Shown here: piece by piece, positions 19,786 through 27,369 of the stretch | Position numbering within the stretch: position 1 is the first letter of the stretch | How the letters are laid out: every line of letters starts with the position of its first letter | Assembly (NCBI GenBank): GCA_947456245.1 | Contig: CANGPS010000008.1 | Location: forward strand, 1-64,000 | Length of the DNA stretch: 64,000 nucleotides | Direction of reading: 5' to 3' | From: Acidimicrobiaceae bacterium | GTDB taxonomy: Bacteria; Actinomycetota; Acidimicrobiia; Acidimicrobiales; RAAP-2 | The notes under the pieces: generated by a model | Database searches by the model: none | What the model saw: only the letters and a program-made list of their open reading frames with translations | Told to the model about the DNA's origin: nothing | Position numbers and translations under genes: made by a program

Positions 19786-19830
19786 GCGGGGCGACACCGG
19801 CCGGTGGCCGACGATGGCACCGCCGAGCGA

Positions 19831-19836
19831 TAGGTT
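19831..19836 (+). promoter_or_regulatory. -10-like TAGGTT for uppS
   Basis: TAGGTT, 6 nt from the GTG at 19843; leaderless geometry. Confidence 0.55.
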
Positions 19837-19842
19837 GCGGAC

Positions 19843-20604
19843 GTGGCAGCGAACCCCTCAGGCCCGGCGCCCTTCGACGACCCCTTGATCCCCAGCGAGC
19901 TCGACCGCTCCAACATCCCGACCCATGTGGCCTGCGTGATGGACGGAAACGGCCGGTGGGCGAATGCTCGCGGCCTGCCGCGCACCGAGGGCCATGCCGC
20001 TGGCGAGGAGGCTCTCGTCGACGCTATCGACGGGGCGCTGGCGCTCGGCATCGAGTGGATCACGATGTACGCCTTCTCCACGGAGAACTGGCGACGTCCC
20101 GTCGACGAGGTCCGCTACCTCATGGGCTTCAACGAGTCGCTCCTGATGCGCCGACGCGACGAGCTCAACGCCAAGGGCGTCCGCATCCGCTTCGCCGGTC
20201 GACGGGACTGGCGCGTGCCGCGCCGTGTGCTCAAGCGCATGGACGAGGCCGCCGAGCTGACGAAGGCCAATCGCCGGTGCACCTTGACCATGGCCTTCAA
20301 CTACGGAGGCCGGGCGGAGATCATCGATGCCGTCAAGCAGATGGTGGCCTCTGGCGTCAAGGCGGACAAGATCTCGGAGAAGGAGCTGCGCAAGCACCTC
20401 TACTGGCCCGACATGCCTGACCCGGATCTCGTGGTGCGCACGTCAGGCGAGCACCGGGTGAGCAACTACCTGCTGTGGGAGATCGCCTACTCAGAGCTCG
20501 TGTTCCCCGATGTCCTCTGGCCGGACTTCCGGCGCAGCGACCTCTATGAGGCGGTCGTCGAGTTCCAGCGGCGGGAGCGCCGCTACGGGGGGCTCGAGGA
20601 GTGA
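19843..20604 (+). CDS. uppS: Isoprenyl (cis-prenyl) transferase
   Basis: A 253-aa cis-prenyltransferase. HVACVMDGNGRWAN (diphosphate-binding Asp), EGHAAGEEALVDAI, YAFSTENWRRP, and the C-terminal DLVVRTSGEHRVSNYLLWEIAYSEL are diagnostic. It extends farnesyl-PP with isopentenyl-PP to make the lipid carrier for wall synthesis. Chain length cannot be read from sequence. GTG start; overlaps the next gene by 4 nt. Confidence 0.93.
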   Translation: MAANPSGPAPFDDPLIPSELDRSNIPTHVACVMDGNGRWANARGLPRTEGHAAGEEALVDAIDGALALGIEWITMYAFSTENWRRPVDEVRYLMGFNESLLMRRRDELNAKGVRIRFAGRRDWRVPRRVLKRMDEAAELTKANRRCTLTMAFNYGGRAEIIDAVKQMVASGVKADKISEKELRKHLYWPDMPDPDLVVRTSGEHRVSNYLLWEIAYSELVFPDVLWPDFRRSDLYEAVVEFQRRERRYGGLEE

Positions 20605-20837
20605 GCTGGGTCCGCCTGGGGAAGATCCTCGGCGTCGTGGCCGCGGTGGTCGTCGTGTTCATCATCACCATCAGCGACTCGCCGCTGCGCGCCCCGGTGA
20701 TCGCCGTCGCCGCGCTGGCCGTCCTGGTGGCGGCTGGCAACTGGCTCAACGACTGGTTCGGGATCAAGCGCAAGTCCCCGGAGTTCCAGCACCTGCCGCG
20801 GCCGGAGGCCGACGAGGACGGGCAGGGATCCTCGTGA
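20601..20837 (+). CDS. Small membrane protein of unknown function
   Basis: 78 aa with two hydrophobic stretches (residues about 8-27 ILGVVAAVVVVFIITI and 30-47 APVIAVAALAVLVAAG) and a charged, acidic C-terminus (RPEADEDGQGSS). No family recognised. It overlaps uppS and recO by 4 nt each through GTGA junctions, so it is made with them. It may be an accessory protein near the prenyl-lipid enzyme, but nothing in the sequence shows this. Confidence 0.75.
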   Translation: MSWVRLGKILGVVAAVVVVFIITISDSPLRAPVIAVAALAVLVAAGNWLNDWFGIKRKSPEFQHLPRPEADEDGQGSS

Positions 20838-21559
20838 GCCAGGAGCGCGACGAGGGCGTCGTGCTGCGCACCTACCAGCTCGGCGAGGCGGACCGGATCG
20901 TCGTGCTGATGACCAAGTCGCACGGGAAGGTCCGAGCGGTTGCCAAGGGCGTCCGCAAGACCGGATCTCGCTTCGGATCTCGCCTCGAGCCGCTCACGCA
21001 CGTCCAGGTGCTCTTCTGGCAGGGGCGCAGCTCGCTGGCGACGATCAACCAGGTCGACGTGATCCGGCGGTTCTGGTCCATCCGTGACGATCTCGATCGG
21101 CTCAGCGCCGGGCTCTCGATGCTCGAGGTGGTGGACCAGATCTCCCAGGAGGGCCATGCCGACCCCCGGGTCGTCGACACCCTCGTCCGGGCGCTCGGCG
21201 TGCTCGATGACGCGACGCGCGAGCACCCGATGGTCGCCCCGGCCTTCTTCCTCCGGATCCTGGATCTCGAGGGGGCGAGCCCGGTGCTCGACGTGTGCGC
21301 CTCCTGTGGCGAGGACGGACCGCTGGTTGCCTTCGACATGACCGAGGGCGGCACCCTGTGCGCCTCGTGCCGACGGGGCCGACCGCTGTCGGCCGATGGG
21401 CTGGTGCTGATGCAGCGGATCCTCGGGGGTGACCTCGCCGGCGTGCTTGCGGGCCCCCCGCCACCGGGGGCGGCCGAGGTGGCCCGGCTGGCAACCGAGG
21501 CGATGGAGGCCCACCTCGATCGCCGCCTCCGCGCCGTGCGGACGGCATCTGGTCTCTAG
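20834..21559 (+). CDS. recO: DNA repair protein RecO
   Basis: A 241-aa RecO. OB-fold N-terminus (DEGVVLRTYQLGEADRIVVLMTKSHGKVRAVAKGVRK), helical middle and a four-Cys zinc motif: CASC near residue 156 and CASC near residue 176. It loads RecA on SSB-coated DNA. GTG at 20834 overlaps the preceding stop. uppS-recO adjacency is common. Confidence 0.9.
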   Translation: MSQERDEGVVLRTYQLGEADRIVVLMTKSHGKVRAVAKGVRKTGSRFGSRLEPLTHVQVLFWQGRSSLATINQVDVIRRFWSIRDDLDRLSAGLSMLEVVDQISQEGHADPRVVDTLVRALGVLDDATREHPMVAPAFFLRILDLEGASPVLDVCASCGEDGPLVAFDMTEGGTLCASCRRGRPLSADGLVLMQRILGGDLAGVLAGPPPPGAAEVARLATEAMEAHLDRRLRAVRTASGL

Positions 21560-21562
21560 GGT
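21557..21562 (+). promoter_or_regulatory. -10-like TAGGGT for the photolyase
   Basis: TAGGGT, 6 nt from the ATG at 21569; it shares its TAG with the recO stop codon. Confidence 0.5.
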
Positions 21563-21568
21563 CACCCC

Positions 21569-22978
21569 ATGGCTCCGAGCATCCTGTGGTTCCGGCGCGA
21601 CCTGCGCCTGTCCGATCACCCCGCCCTCCACGAGGCCGTCCGGCTCGGCGGGAGCGACGGCGTTGTGCCGGTCTTCGTCCTCGATGAGGAGTTCCTGGCG
21701 CCGGCCGGACCCACCCGGGCGACCTTCCTGGCCTCGTGCCTCGAGGCGCTCGAGTCCTCGATGGGGAGCTCGCTCACGATCCTGTCCGGTGATCCGGCCG
21801 CCGAGCTCACCGCGCTGGCGACCGGCCTCGGCGCCGCCCACGTCGTGGTCACGGGGGACTACGGCCCCAGCGGGGTCCGCCGCGACCATCGGGTCGCCAC
21901 CCAGCTCGAGGCTGCCGGCGTCAGGTTCCACCGGGTGTCGTCGCCCTATTGCGTCGAGCCCGGGACCGTCCTCGGCTCCTCTGGTGCTCCGGTCAAGGTC
22001 TTCGGCGCCTTCCGGCGCCGATGGGAGGTGATCGGCCCCCACAACGTGCTCCCGGTCCCCGACGTCTCGTTTGTCCCGGTGGCGTCCACGGCTTCCATCA
22101 GGGACCTCGTGGCTCGGGCAGGTAACCGGCGGCCTGCGCTGTTCGGCGACCTCCCTGACGCGCCACCCTCCGGCCTGCCAGCGGCGGGAGAGGCGGCAGC
22201 GACCGCCGCGCTCGAGGCGTTCGTGCAGGGTCCGATCGACACGTACGGCCACGACCGGAACCTCTTCGCCGTGCCCGGGACCAGCCGGCTCAGCCCGCAC
22301 CTGCGGTTCGGCACCATCCACCCCCGCACGGCGGTCGCCGCTGCCGCCGGTGGCGGCGAGGGCGCTGCCACCTTCATCTCGGAGATCGCCTGGCGAGAGT
22401 TCTACGCCGACGTGCTCCACCACCATCCGGACTCGGTGCGCGAGCCGCTCCAGGCCAAGATGTCGCGCCTCGTCGTTGATGTCGGCCCCGACGCAGAGGA
22501 GCGCTTCAGGGTCTGGGCCCGAGGTGAGACCGGGATCCCGCTGGTGGACGCGTCGATGCGCCAGCTGCTTGCCGAGGGGTGGATGCACAACCGAGGCCGG
22601 ATGCTCACGGCGAGCTTCCTGATCAAGCACCTCCACCTCGACTGGCGGTGGGGTGCCCGCTGGTTCATGTGGCGCCTGATCGACGGCGACCTGGCGTCGA
22701 ACACGCACGGGTGGCAGTGGACGGCCGGGACCGGGACCGACGCCGCGCCCTACTACCGCATCTTCTCGCCGGTGGCCCAAGCCGAGCGCTTCGACCCTCG
22801 GGGCGACTTCATCCATGCGCAGATCCCGTCGCTCGCCGAGATCGCCGCGCCTGCGGTGCTCCAGCCCGGGGGAGGGGTCGACCTGCTCCACCAGGCGGAC
22901 TACCCGGCGCCGATGGTGGACCTCGCGACCGAGCGAGCTGAGGCGCTGCGCCGCCTCGAGGAGACGAAGGACGGGTGA
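21569..22978 (+). CDS. phr: Deoxyribodipyrimidine photo-lyase
   Basis: A 469-aa cryptochrome/photolyase. N-terminal antenna domain SILWFRRDLRLSDHPAL; FAD domain with LSPHLRFGTIHPR, ISEIAWREFYADVL, GIPLVDASMRQLLAEGWMHNR, MLTASFLIKHLHLDWRWG and the strongly conserved NTHGWQWTAGTG. It repairs cyclobutane dimers with blue light; its presence suits a light-exposed habitat. Overlaps hemW by 4 nt. Confidence 0.93.
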   Translation: MAPSILWFRRDLRLSDHPALHEAVRLGGSDGVVPVFVLDEEFLAPAGPTRATFLASCLEALESSMGSSLTILSGDPAAELTALATGLGAAHVVVTGDYGPSGVRRDHRVATQLEAAGVRFHRVSSPYCVEPGTVLGSSGAPVKVFGAFRRRWEVIGPHNVLPVPDVSFVPVASTASIRDLVARAGNRRPALFGDLPDAPPSGLPAAGEAAATAALEAFVQGPIDTYGHDRNLFAVPGTSRLSPHLRFGTIHPRTAVAAAAGGGEGAATFISEIAWREFYADVLHHHPDSVREPLQAKMSRLVVDVGPDAEERFRVWARGETGIPLVDASMRQLLAEGWMHNRGRMLTASFLIKHLHLDWRWGARWFMWRLIDGDLASNTHGWQWTAGTGTDAAPYYRIFSPVAQAERFDPRGDFIHAQIPSLAEIAAPAVLQPGGGVDLLHQADYPAPMVDLATERAEALRRLEETKDG

Positions 22979-24072
22979 GCGACCCGGGGTTCGGCACCTA
23001 TGTCCACATCCCGTTCTGTGCCCAGCGCTGCGACTACTGCGCCTTCGTGACCTACACGGACGCCGAGGACCTCGAGCGCCGCTATGTCGACGCGGTCCTC
23101 GCGGAGATGGGGCGGAGCCCGGTGCTGCCGGCGTCGACCAGTGCCTTCTTCGGTGGCGGCACCCCCTCGCACCTGCCCGTCGAGATGCTGGCCGAGCTCG
23201 TCGGCGCGCTCCACTTGGCCCCTGGTGCAGAGGTGACGGTCGAGATGAACCCGGAGGACGTGAGCGCATCGACCTTGGCGGCCCTGGTGTCGGCTGGCGT
23301 GACCCGGGTGTCGATCGGCATCCAGTCGACCGCGGACCATGTGCTGGCCAGCCTGGGTCGGACGCACCGGGGCGACGCGGTACGCACGCTGTGCGAGACC
23401 GTGGCCGCCGCGGGGCTCACCTCGTGGTCGATGGACCTGATCGCCGGTGCAGTGGGCGAGAGCGACGAGGACCTGCGCCGAAGCATCGCCGACGTGCTCG
23501 ACCACGACGCGGCGCCTCCTCACCTGAGCGCCTACCTGCTCACCGTCGAGCGGGGTACCCCGCTGAGCCGAGACCGGGCGCGGCATCCGGATGAGGACGT
23601 GCTCGCCGGTCGCTACGAGATCCTCGATGCCGAGCTCTCGGAGCGGGGGTACGGATGGTACGAGGTGTCGAACTGGGCACGACCGGGCCATGCGTGCCGC
23701 CACAACCAGCTCTACTGGGACGGTGGCGACTATGTGGGCTTCGGCGCGGCCGCCCACTCCCATCGTGATGGGGTGCGCAGCTGGAACCTGGCCAACCTCA
23801 CCGCGTACCTCGACGCGATCGAGTCGGGTCGCTCCCCTGAGTCGGGGAGCGAGGAGCTCACCGACGAGCAGCGACACCTCGAGCGGCTGTCCCTGGCCCT
23901 GCGGACCCGACGGGGCATCGAGCGGCCCCCGGGCGGGGTGCCCGACGGCCTCGAGGGCCTCCTCGTCGAGGATGGCGGCCGGCTGGTGCTCACCCTTCGG
24001 GGCCGCCTCCTGGCCGATGCCGTGCTCGGCAGGCTGGTCGGGTCGGGCGTTGGCGCCGAGGTCGCCCGCTAG
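22975..24072 (+). CDS. hemW: Radical SAM haem chaperone HemW
   Basis: A 365-aa radical SAM protein. [14 protein letters not shown] carries the CxxxCxxC cluster (C15, C19, C22); [30 protein letters not shown] and [12 protein letters not shown] are HemN/HemW-type. The HemW-type N-terminus (cluster close to residue 15 and no long extension) argues against coproporphyrinogen dehydrogenase Hem[21 protein letters not shown] fits the family. GTG overlaps the photolyase stop. Confidence 0.9.
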   Translation: MSDPGFGTYVHIPFCAQRCDYCAFVTYTDAEDLERRYVDAVLAEMGRSPVLPASTSAFFGGGTPSHLPVEMLAELVGALHLAPGAEVTVEMNPEDVSASTLAALVSAGVTRVSIGIQSTADHVLASLGRTHRGDAVRTLCETVAAAGLTSWSMDLIAGAVGESDEDLRRSIADVLDHDAAPPHLSAYLLTVERGTPLSRDRARHPDEDVLAGRYEILDAELSERGYGWYEVSNWARPGHACRHNQLYWDGGDYVGFGAAAHSHRDGVRSWNLANLTAYLDAIESGRSPESGSEELTDEQRHLERLSLALRTRRGIERPPGGVPDGLEGLLVEDGGRLVLTLRGRLLADAVLGRLVGSGVGAEVAR

Positions 24073-24075
24073 GTT
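24070..24075 (+). promoter_or_regulatory. -10-like TAGGTT for glyS
   Basis: TAGGTT includes the hemW stop codon and ends 8 nt before the ATG at 24084. It rules against the TTG at 24075 or ATG at 24078 as the glyS start. Confidence 0.5.
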
Positions 24076-24083
24076 TGATGCCC

Positions 24084-25403
24084 ATGAGCGAGCCCACCCC
24101 TGACAGCACACTCTTCGACGACGTGGTCAACCTGGCCAAGCGCCGGGGCTTCGTCTTCCCCTCGGCTGAAATCTACGGAGGGTTCCGGTCGACCTATGAC
24201 TACGGTCCGCTCGGCGTGCTCATGCTCCGTAACGTCAAGAACGCCTGGTGGCGCTCGATGGTCCAGCTGCGCGACGACGTGGTCGGCCTCGACGCTGCCA
24301 TCCTCTCGCCGCCGGCCGTGTGGGCGGCCTCTGGCCACCTGACGACGTTCTCCGATCCGATGGTCGACTGCCGCAGCTGCAAGGAGCGGCACCGCGCCGA
24401 CCACATCGGCGACACCTGCCCGAACTGCGGCAGCAAGGACCTCACGGAGGCCAGGGACTTCCAGCTGATGTTCAAGACCCACGCCGGGCCCGTCCAGGAC
24501 GAGGGTTCGGTGGCCTACCTTCGACCGGAGACGGCACAGGGGATGTTCACCAACTTCATGAACGTGGCCACCACCACGCGCAAGAAGCCGCCCTTCGGCA
24601 TCGCCCAGGTCGGCAAGTCCTTCAGGAACGAGATCACGCCCGGGAACTTCGTCTTCCGGACCCGTGAGTTCGAGCAGATGGAGATGGAGTACTTCGTCCC
24701 ACCGGCAGAGGCGGGCCAGTGGTTCGACTACTGGGTCGATCAGCGCTTCGCCTGGTATCAGGACTACGGCATCCCCGCCGAGATGCTGCGCCTCCGCCCC
24801 CACGACGCCGACGAGCTCAGCCACTACTCGGCGGGCACCACGGACATCGAGTTCCTGTTCCCGTGGGGATGGGGAGAGCTCGAGGGCGTGGCCAACCGGA
24901 CCGACTACGACCTGAAGGCCCACGCCGCCGCCTCGGGCGAGAGGCTCGAGTACTTCGACCAGGCCACCAACGAGCGTTACACGCCCTATGTCATCGAGCC
25001 GGCCGCCGGCGCCACCCGCACGATGATGGCCTTCCTGCTGGCGGCCTATCAGACCGACACGATCGGCGGGGAGGAGCGCGCCGTGCTTCGCCTCGACTGG
25101 CGCCTCGCACCGAACCAGGTCGCGGTCCTGCCGCTGTCGAAGAAGGCGGAGCTCGAGCCGACCGCCCGTGAGGTCCTCGGGCTCCTCCAGCCGCACTTCC
25201 AGTGCGACTACGACGTGACGCAGTCCATCGGCAAGCGCTACCGCCGTCAGGACGAGGTCGGCACCCCGTGGTGCATCACGGTGGACTTCGACTCGCTCGA
25301 GGACCGCTCGGTTACGGTGCGCGACCGCGACACCACCGAGCAGGTGCGCGTGCCCATCGACAGCCTCATCGCCGAGCTCATCGGGCGCACCCAGAAGGGG
25401 TGA
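24084..25403 (+). CDS. glyS: Glycine--tRNA ligase, alpha2 type
   Basis: A 439-aa class II synthetase. [40 protein letters not shown] (motif 1 region), a CxxC zinc pair set ([20 protein letters not shown]), [44 protein letters not shown] (motif 2) and the anticodon-binding domain with [16 protein letters not shown]. The single-chain alpha2 form is usual in Actinobacteria and archaea. ATG at 24084 chosen from the leaderless promoter. Confidence 0.96.
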   Translation: MSEPTPDSTLFDDVVNLAKRRGFVFPSAEIYGGFRSTYDYGPLGVLMLRNVKNAWWRSMVQLRDDVVGLDAAILSPPAVWAASGHLTTFSDPMVDCRSCKERHRADHIGDTCPNCGSKDLTEARDFQLMFKTHAGPVQDEGSVAYLRPETAQGMFTNFMNVATTTRKKPPFGIAQVGKSFRNEITPGNFVFRTREFEQMEMEYFVPPAEAGQWFDYWVDQRFAWYQDYGIPAEMLRLRPHDADELSHYSAGTTDIEFLFPWGWGELEGVANRTDYDLKAHAAASGERLEYFDQATNERYTPYVIEPAAGATRTMMAFLLAAYQTDTIGGEERAVLRLDWRLAPNQVAVLPLSKKAELEPTAREVLGLLQPHFQCDYDVTQSIGKRYRRQDEVGTPWCITVDFDSLEDRSVTVRDRDTTEQVRVPIDSLIAELIGRTQKG

Positions 25404-25425
25404 CCCGATCGCCGGCCGGGCCCGT

Positions 25426-26232
25426 TCAGCTGAGGCGGCGGTAGGCCCGGACGGCGAGGGGAGCGAGCACGAGCAGCAGGCCGACGCTCCAGGCCAGCGA
25501 GCCCCACACGGCGGACGGGTTGTGGAACGGCCCGCCCACCATCAGCGAACGCACGGCATTGACGCAGACCGACACCGGCTGGTGCTGGGCGAAGCCCTGC
25601 AGGAAGCCCGGAAGCGACTGGAGCGGCACGAAGGCCGTGGACAGGAACGTCAGCGGGAACAGCAGCGGGAAGGTCATCAGCTGTGCGGCCTCAGACGTCG
25701 GCGCCTTGAGCCCGATGTAGGCGAAGCCCCACATTAGCGAGAACGAGAACAGCAGCATCACGAGGCACCCGAGCGCGTAGTCCGCCACCGTGCCGACGGG
25801 CCTGAAGCCGACAGCAAGGCCGACGATGGTCATCAGGACGATGACGAAGACGTTGCGCACGAGGTCGGCCGTCGTCCGACCACCGAGGACGGCGGTCCGG
25901 CTCATCGGCAGGGCCCGGAACCGCTCGATCAGGCCCTTCTGGAGATCCTCGGCGAGGCCGATGGCCGTCGAAGCAGCACCGAAGCAGATGGTCTGCACGA
26001 AGATTCCCGGCATCAGGAAGTTGACGTAGGGGATCCCACCGGGGACGTTGATGGCTCCGCCGAAGACGTAGCGGAACAACAGCACGAACATGATCGGCTG
26101 CAGGGCCGAGAAGAACAGCGCCTCAGGGATCCGGATCGTGGCCAGCAGGTTGCGCTTGGTGATCGTCCCGATGTCGGTCATGGCCCATCGGATCGACGAG
26201 GCGGCGGAGGGCCGTGTGGCGAGGTCGGTCAT
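25426..26232 (-). CDS. ABC-2 type exporter permease, DrrB-like
   Basis: A 268-aa integral membrane protein with about six hydrophobic segments, for example ALFFSALQPIMFVLLFRYVFG, LVMLLFSFSLMWGFAYIGL and LMTFPLLFPLTFLSTAFV; GLIERFRALPMSRTAVLGGRTTADLVRN is the ABC-2 cytoplasmic loop typical of daunorubicin-resistance permeases. It overlaps the ATPase stop by 4 nt. Substrate unknown; drug, lipid or polyketide export are possible. Confidence 0.87.
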   Translation of the reverse strand: MTDLATRPSAASSIRWAMTDIGTITKRNLLATIRIPEALFFSALQPIMFVLLFRYVFGGAINVPGGIPYVNFLMPGIFVQTICFGAASTAIGLAEDLQKGLIERFRALPMSRTAVLGGRTTADLVRNVFVIVLMTIVGLAVGFRPVGTVADYALGCLVMLLFSFSLMWGFAYIGLKAPTSEAAQLMTFPLLFPLTFLSTAFVPLQSLPGFLQGFAQHQPVSVCVNAVRSLMVGGPFHNPSAVWGSLAWSVGLLLVLAPLAVRAYRRLS

Positions 26233-27239
26233 GAGGACTCCTTGGTGCGGCGGCCCTTGCGGCCTGAGGTCTGAGCGATGGCGTCGGTGTCGACCTCGGC
26301 CTTGCGGCCCGTGAGGGCGAGGAAGACGTCATCGAGGCTCGGCTCGTGGAGGTTGAGTCCGATGAGATCGAATCCGGCGGCGTCGATGCGTCGCAGTGCC
26401 TCGGCGGCCACGGACGGTCCGGCATCGACGGTGAGGCCGACGGTCGGACCATCGACGTGAGGTGCCTTGGTCGAGAGGTCGGCGAGGGAGGCGGCGGCGC
26501 TCGCCGCCGACTCCGCGCTCTCGAGGGTGAGCTCGAGGACCGTGCTGCCGAGGTCCGCCTTGAGCTCAGCCGGGGTGCCCTTGGCGATGACCCGTCCGTG
26601 GTCGATGACCACGATGTCCTTCGCCAGCCGGTCGGCCTCCTCGAGGTACTGCGTCGTTAACAGCACGGTGGTCCCCGAGCTGACGAGGGCGTCGATGACG
26701 TCCCACAGCGCCAGACGACTCTGGGGGTCGAGGCCGGTGGTGGGCTCATCGAGGAAGAGCACGGGGGGAGCGGTGACGAGCGAGGCTGCGAGATCGAGTC
26801 GTCGGCGCATGCCGCCCGAATAGGTCTTGACGGGTCGACCGCCGGCATCGGCGAGTCCGAACTGGTCGAGCAGGTCAGTCGCACGGGTGCGGACCTCGGG
26901 CTTCGACAGGTGGCACAGGCGGCCGACCATGGTGAGGTTCTCGTAACCAGTGAGGTTCTCGTCGACGGTGGCGTACTGTCCGGCGAGACCGATGATCCGA
27001 CGCACCTGGGTGGCCTGCTTGACCACATCGAGACCGAGGATCGTCGCCGACCCGGCATCGGGCTGGAGGATGGTTGAGAGGATCCGGACAGCCGTGGTCT
27101 TGCCGGCGCCGTTGGGTCCCAGCAGGCCGACGACCTGACCACGTGGCACCTCGAGGTCGAACCCGTCGAGGGCTTTGACCTCACCGTTGCGGAAGGTCTT
27201 GGACAGCCCGTTGGCCTCGACAGCGATCTGAGACGACAT
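26229..27239 (-). CDS. ABC exporter ATP-binding protein, DrrA-like
   Basis: A 336-aa ATPase. Walker A GPNGAGKTT, signature YSGGMRRRLDLAASLV, Walker B VLFLDEPTTGLDP, H-loop TTQYLEEADRLA, and the C-terminal DrrA-type extension ending in a Lys/Arg-rich run. ATG at 27239 (MSSQIAVEANG) is supported by a hexamer 7 nt upstream; the longer reading from 27371 adds an unrelated N-terminus. It energises the permease encoded downstream. Confidence 0.9.
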   Translation of the reverse strand: MSSQIAVEANGLSKTFRNGEVKALDGFDLEVPRGQVVGLLGPNGAGKTTAVRILSTILQPDAGSATILGLDVVKQATQVRRIIGLAGQYATVDENLTGYENLTMVGRLCHLSKPEVRTRATDLLDQFGLADAGGRPVKTYSGGMRRRLDLAASLVTAPPVLFLDEPTTGLDPQSRLALWDVIDALVSSGTTVLLTTQYLEEADRLAKDIVVIDHGRVIAKGTPAELKADLGSTVLELTLESAESAASAAASLADLSTKAPHVDGPTVGLTVDAGPSVAAEALRRIDAAGFDLIGLNLHEPSLDDVFLALTGRKAEVDTDAIAQTSGRKGRRTKESS

Positions 27240-27246
27240 GGTCGAC

Positions 27247-27252
27247 AGGCTA
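27247..27252 (-). promoter_or_regulatory. -10-like TAGCCT for the ABC exporter operon
   Basis: Minus-strand TAGCCT, 7 nt from the ATG at 27239. Confidence 0.45.
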
Positions 27253-27323
27253 CCGGCGCTGGTCGATGCCCCGTCACGGCAGGGCTGACGACGCAGGATC
27301 CTCGGCGGGTGGCGCCGTGCCGT

Positions 27324-27329
27324 TAGGAT
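27324..27329 (+). promoter_or_regulatory. -10-like TAGGAT for ppdK
   Basis: CCGTTAGGAT, the same 10-mer core found upstream of acpP (61446-61455). The ATG lies 40 nt downstream, so this mRNA has a leader. Confidence 0.5.
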
Positions 27330-27369
27330 GGCTCCTTCACTCCCCGTGTCGTCTACCTGAAGAGAACCC

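Noticed and set aside
20357-23269. A 970-aa open frame on the minus strand across recO, phr and hemW, and similar long antisense frames (1955-3535, 8797-10572, 14217-16445, 28123-30009, 29940-32012)
   Set aside because: They are Arg/Gly/Pro/His-rich, lack any domain, and mirror the codon bias of strongly supported genes on the other strand; typical shadows in high-GC DNA.
24075-24083. glyS start at TTG 24075 or ATG 24078
   Set aside because: Both overlap or abut the presumed -10 hexamer; the ATG at 24084 has the 8-nt leaderless spacing.
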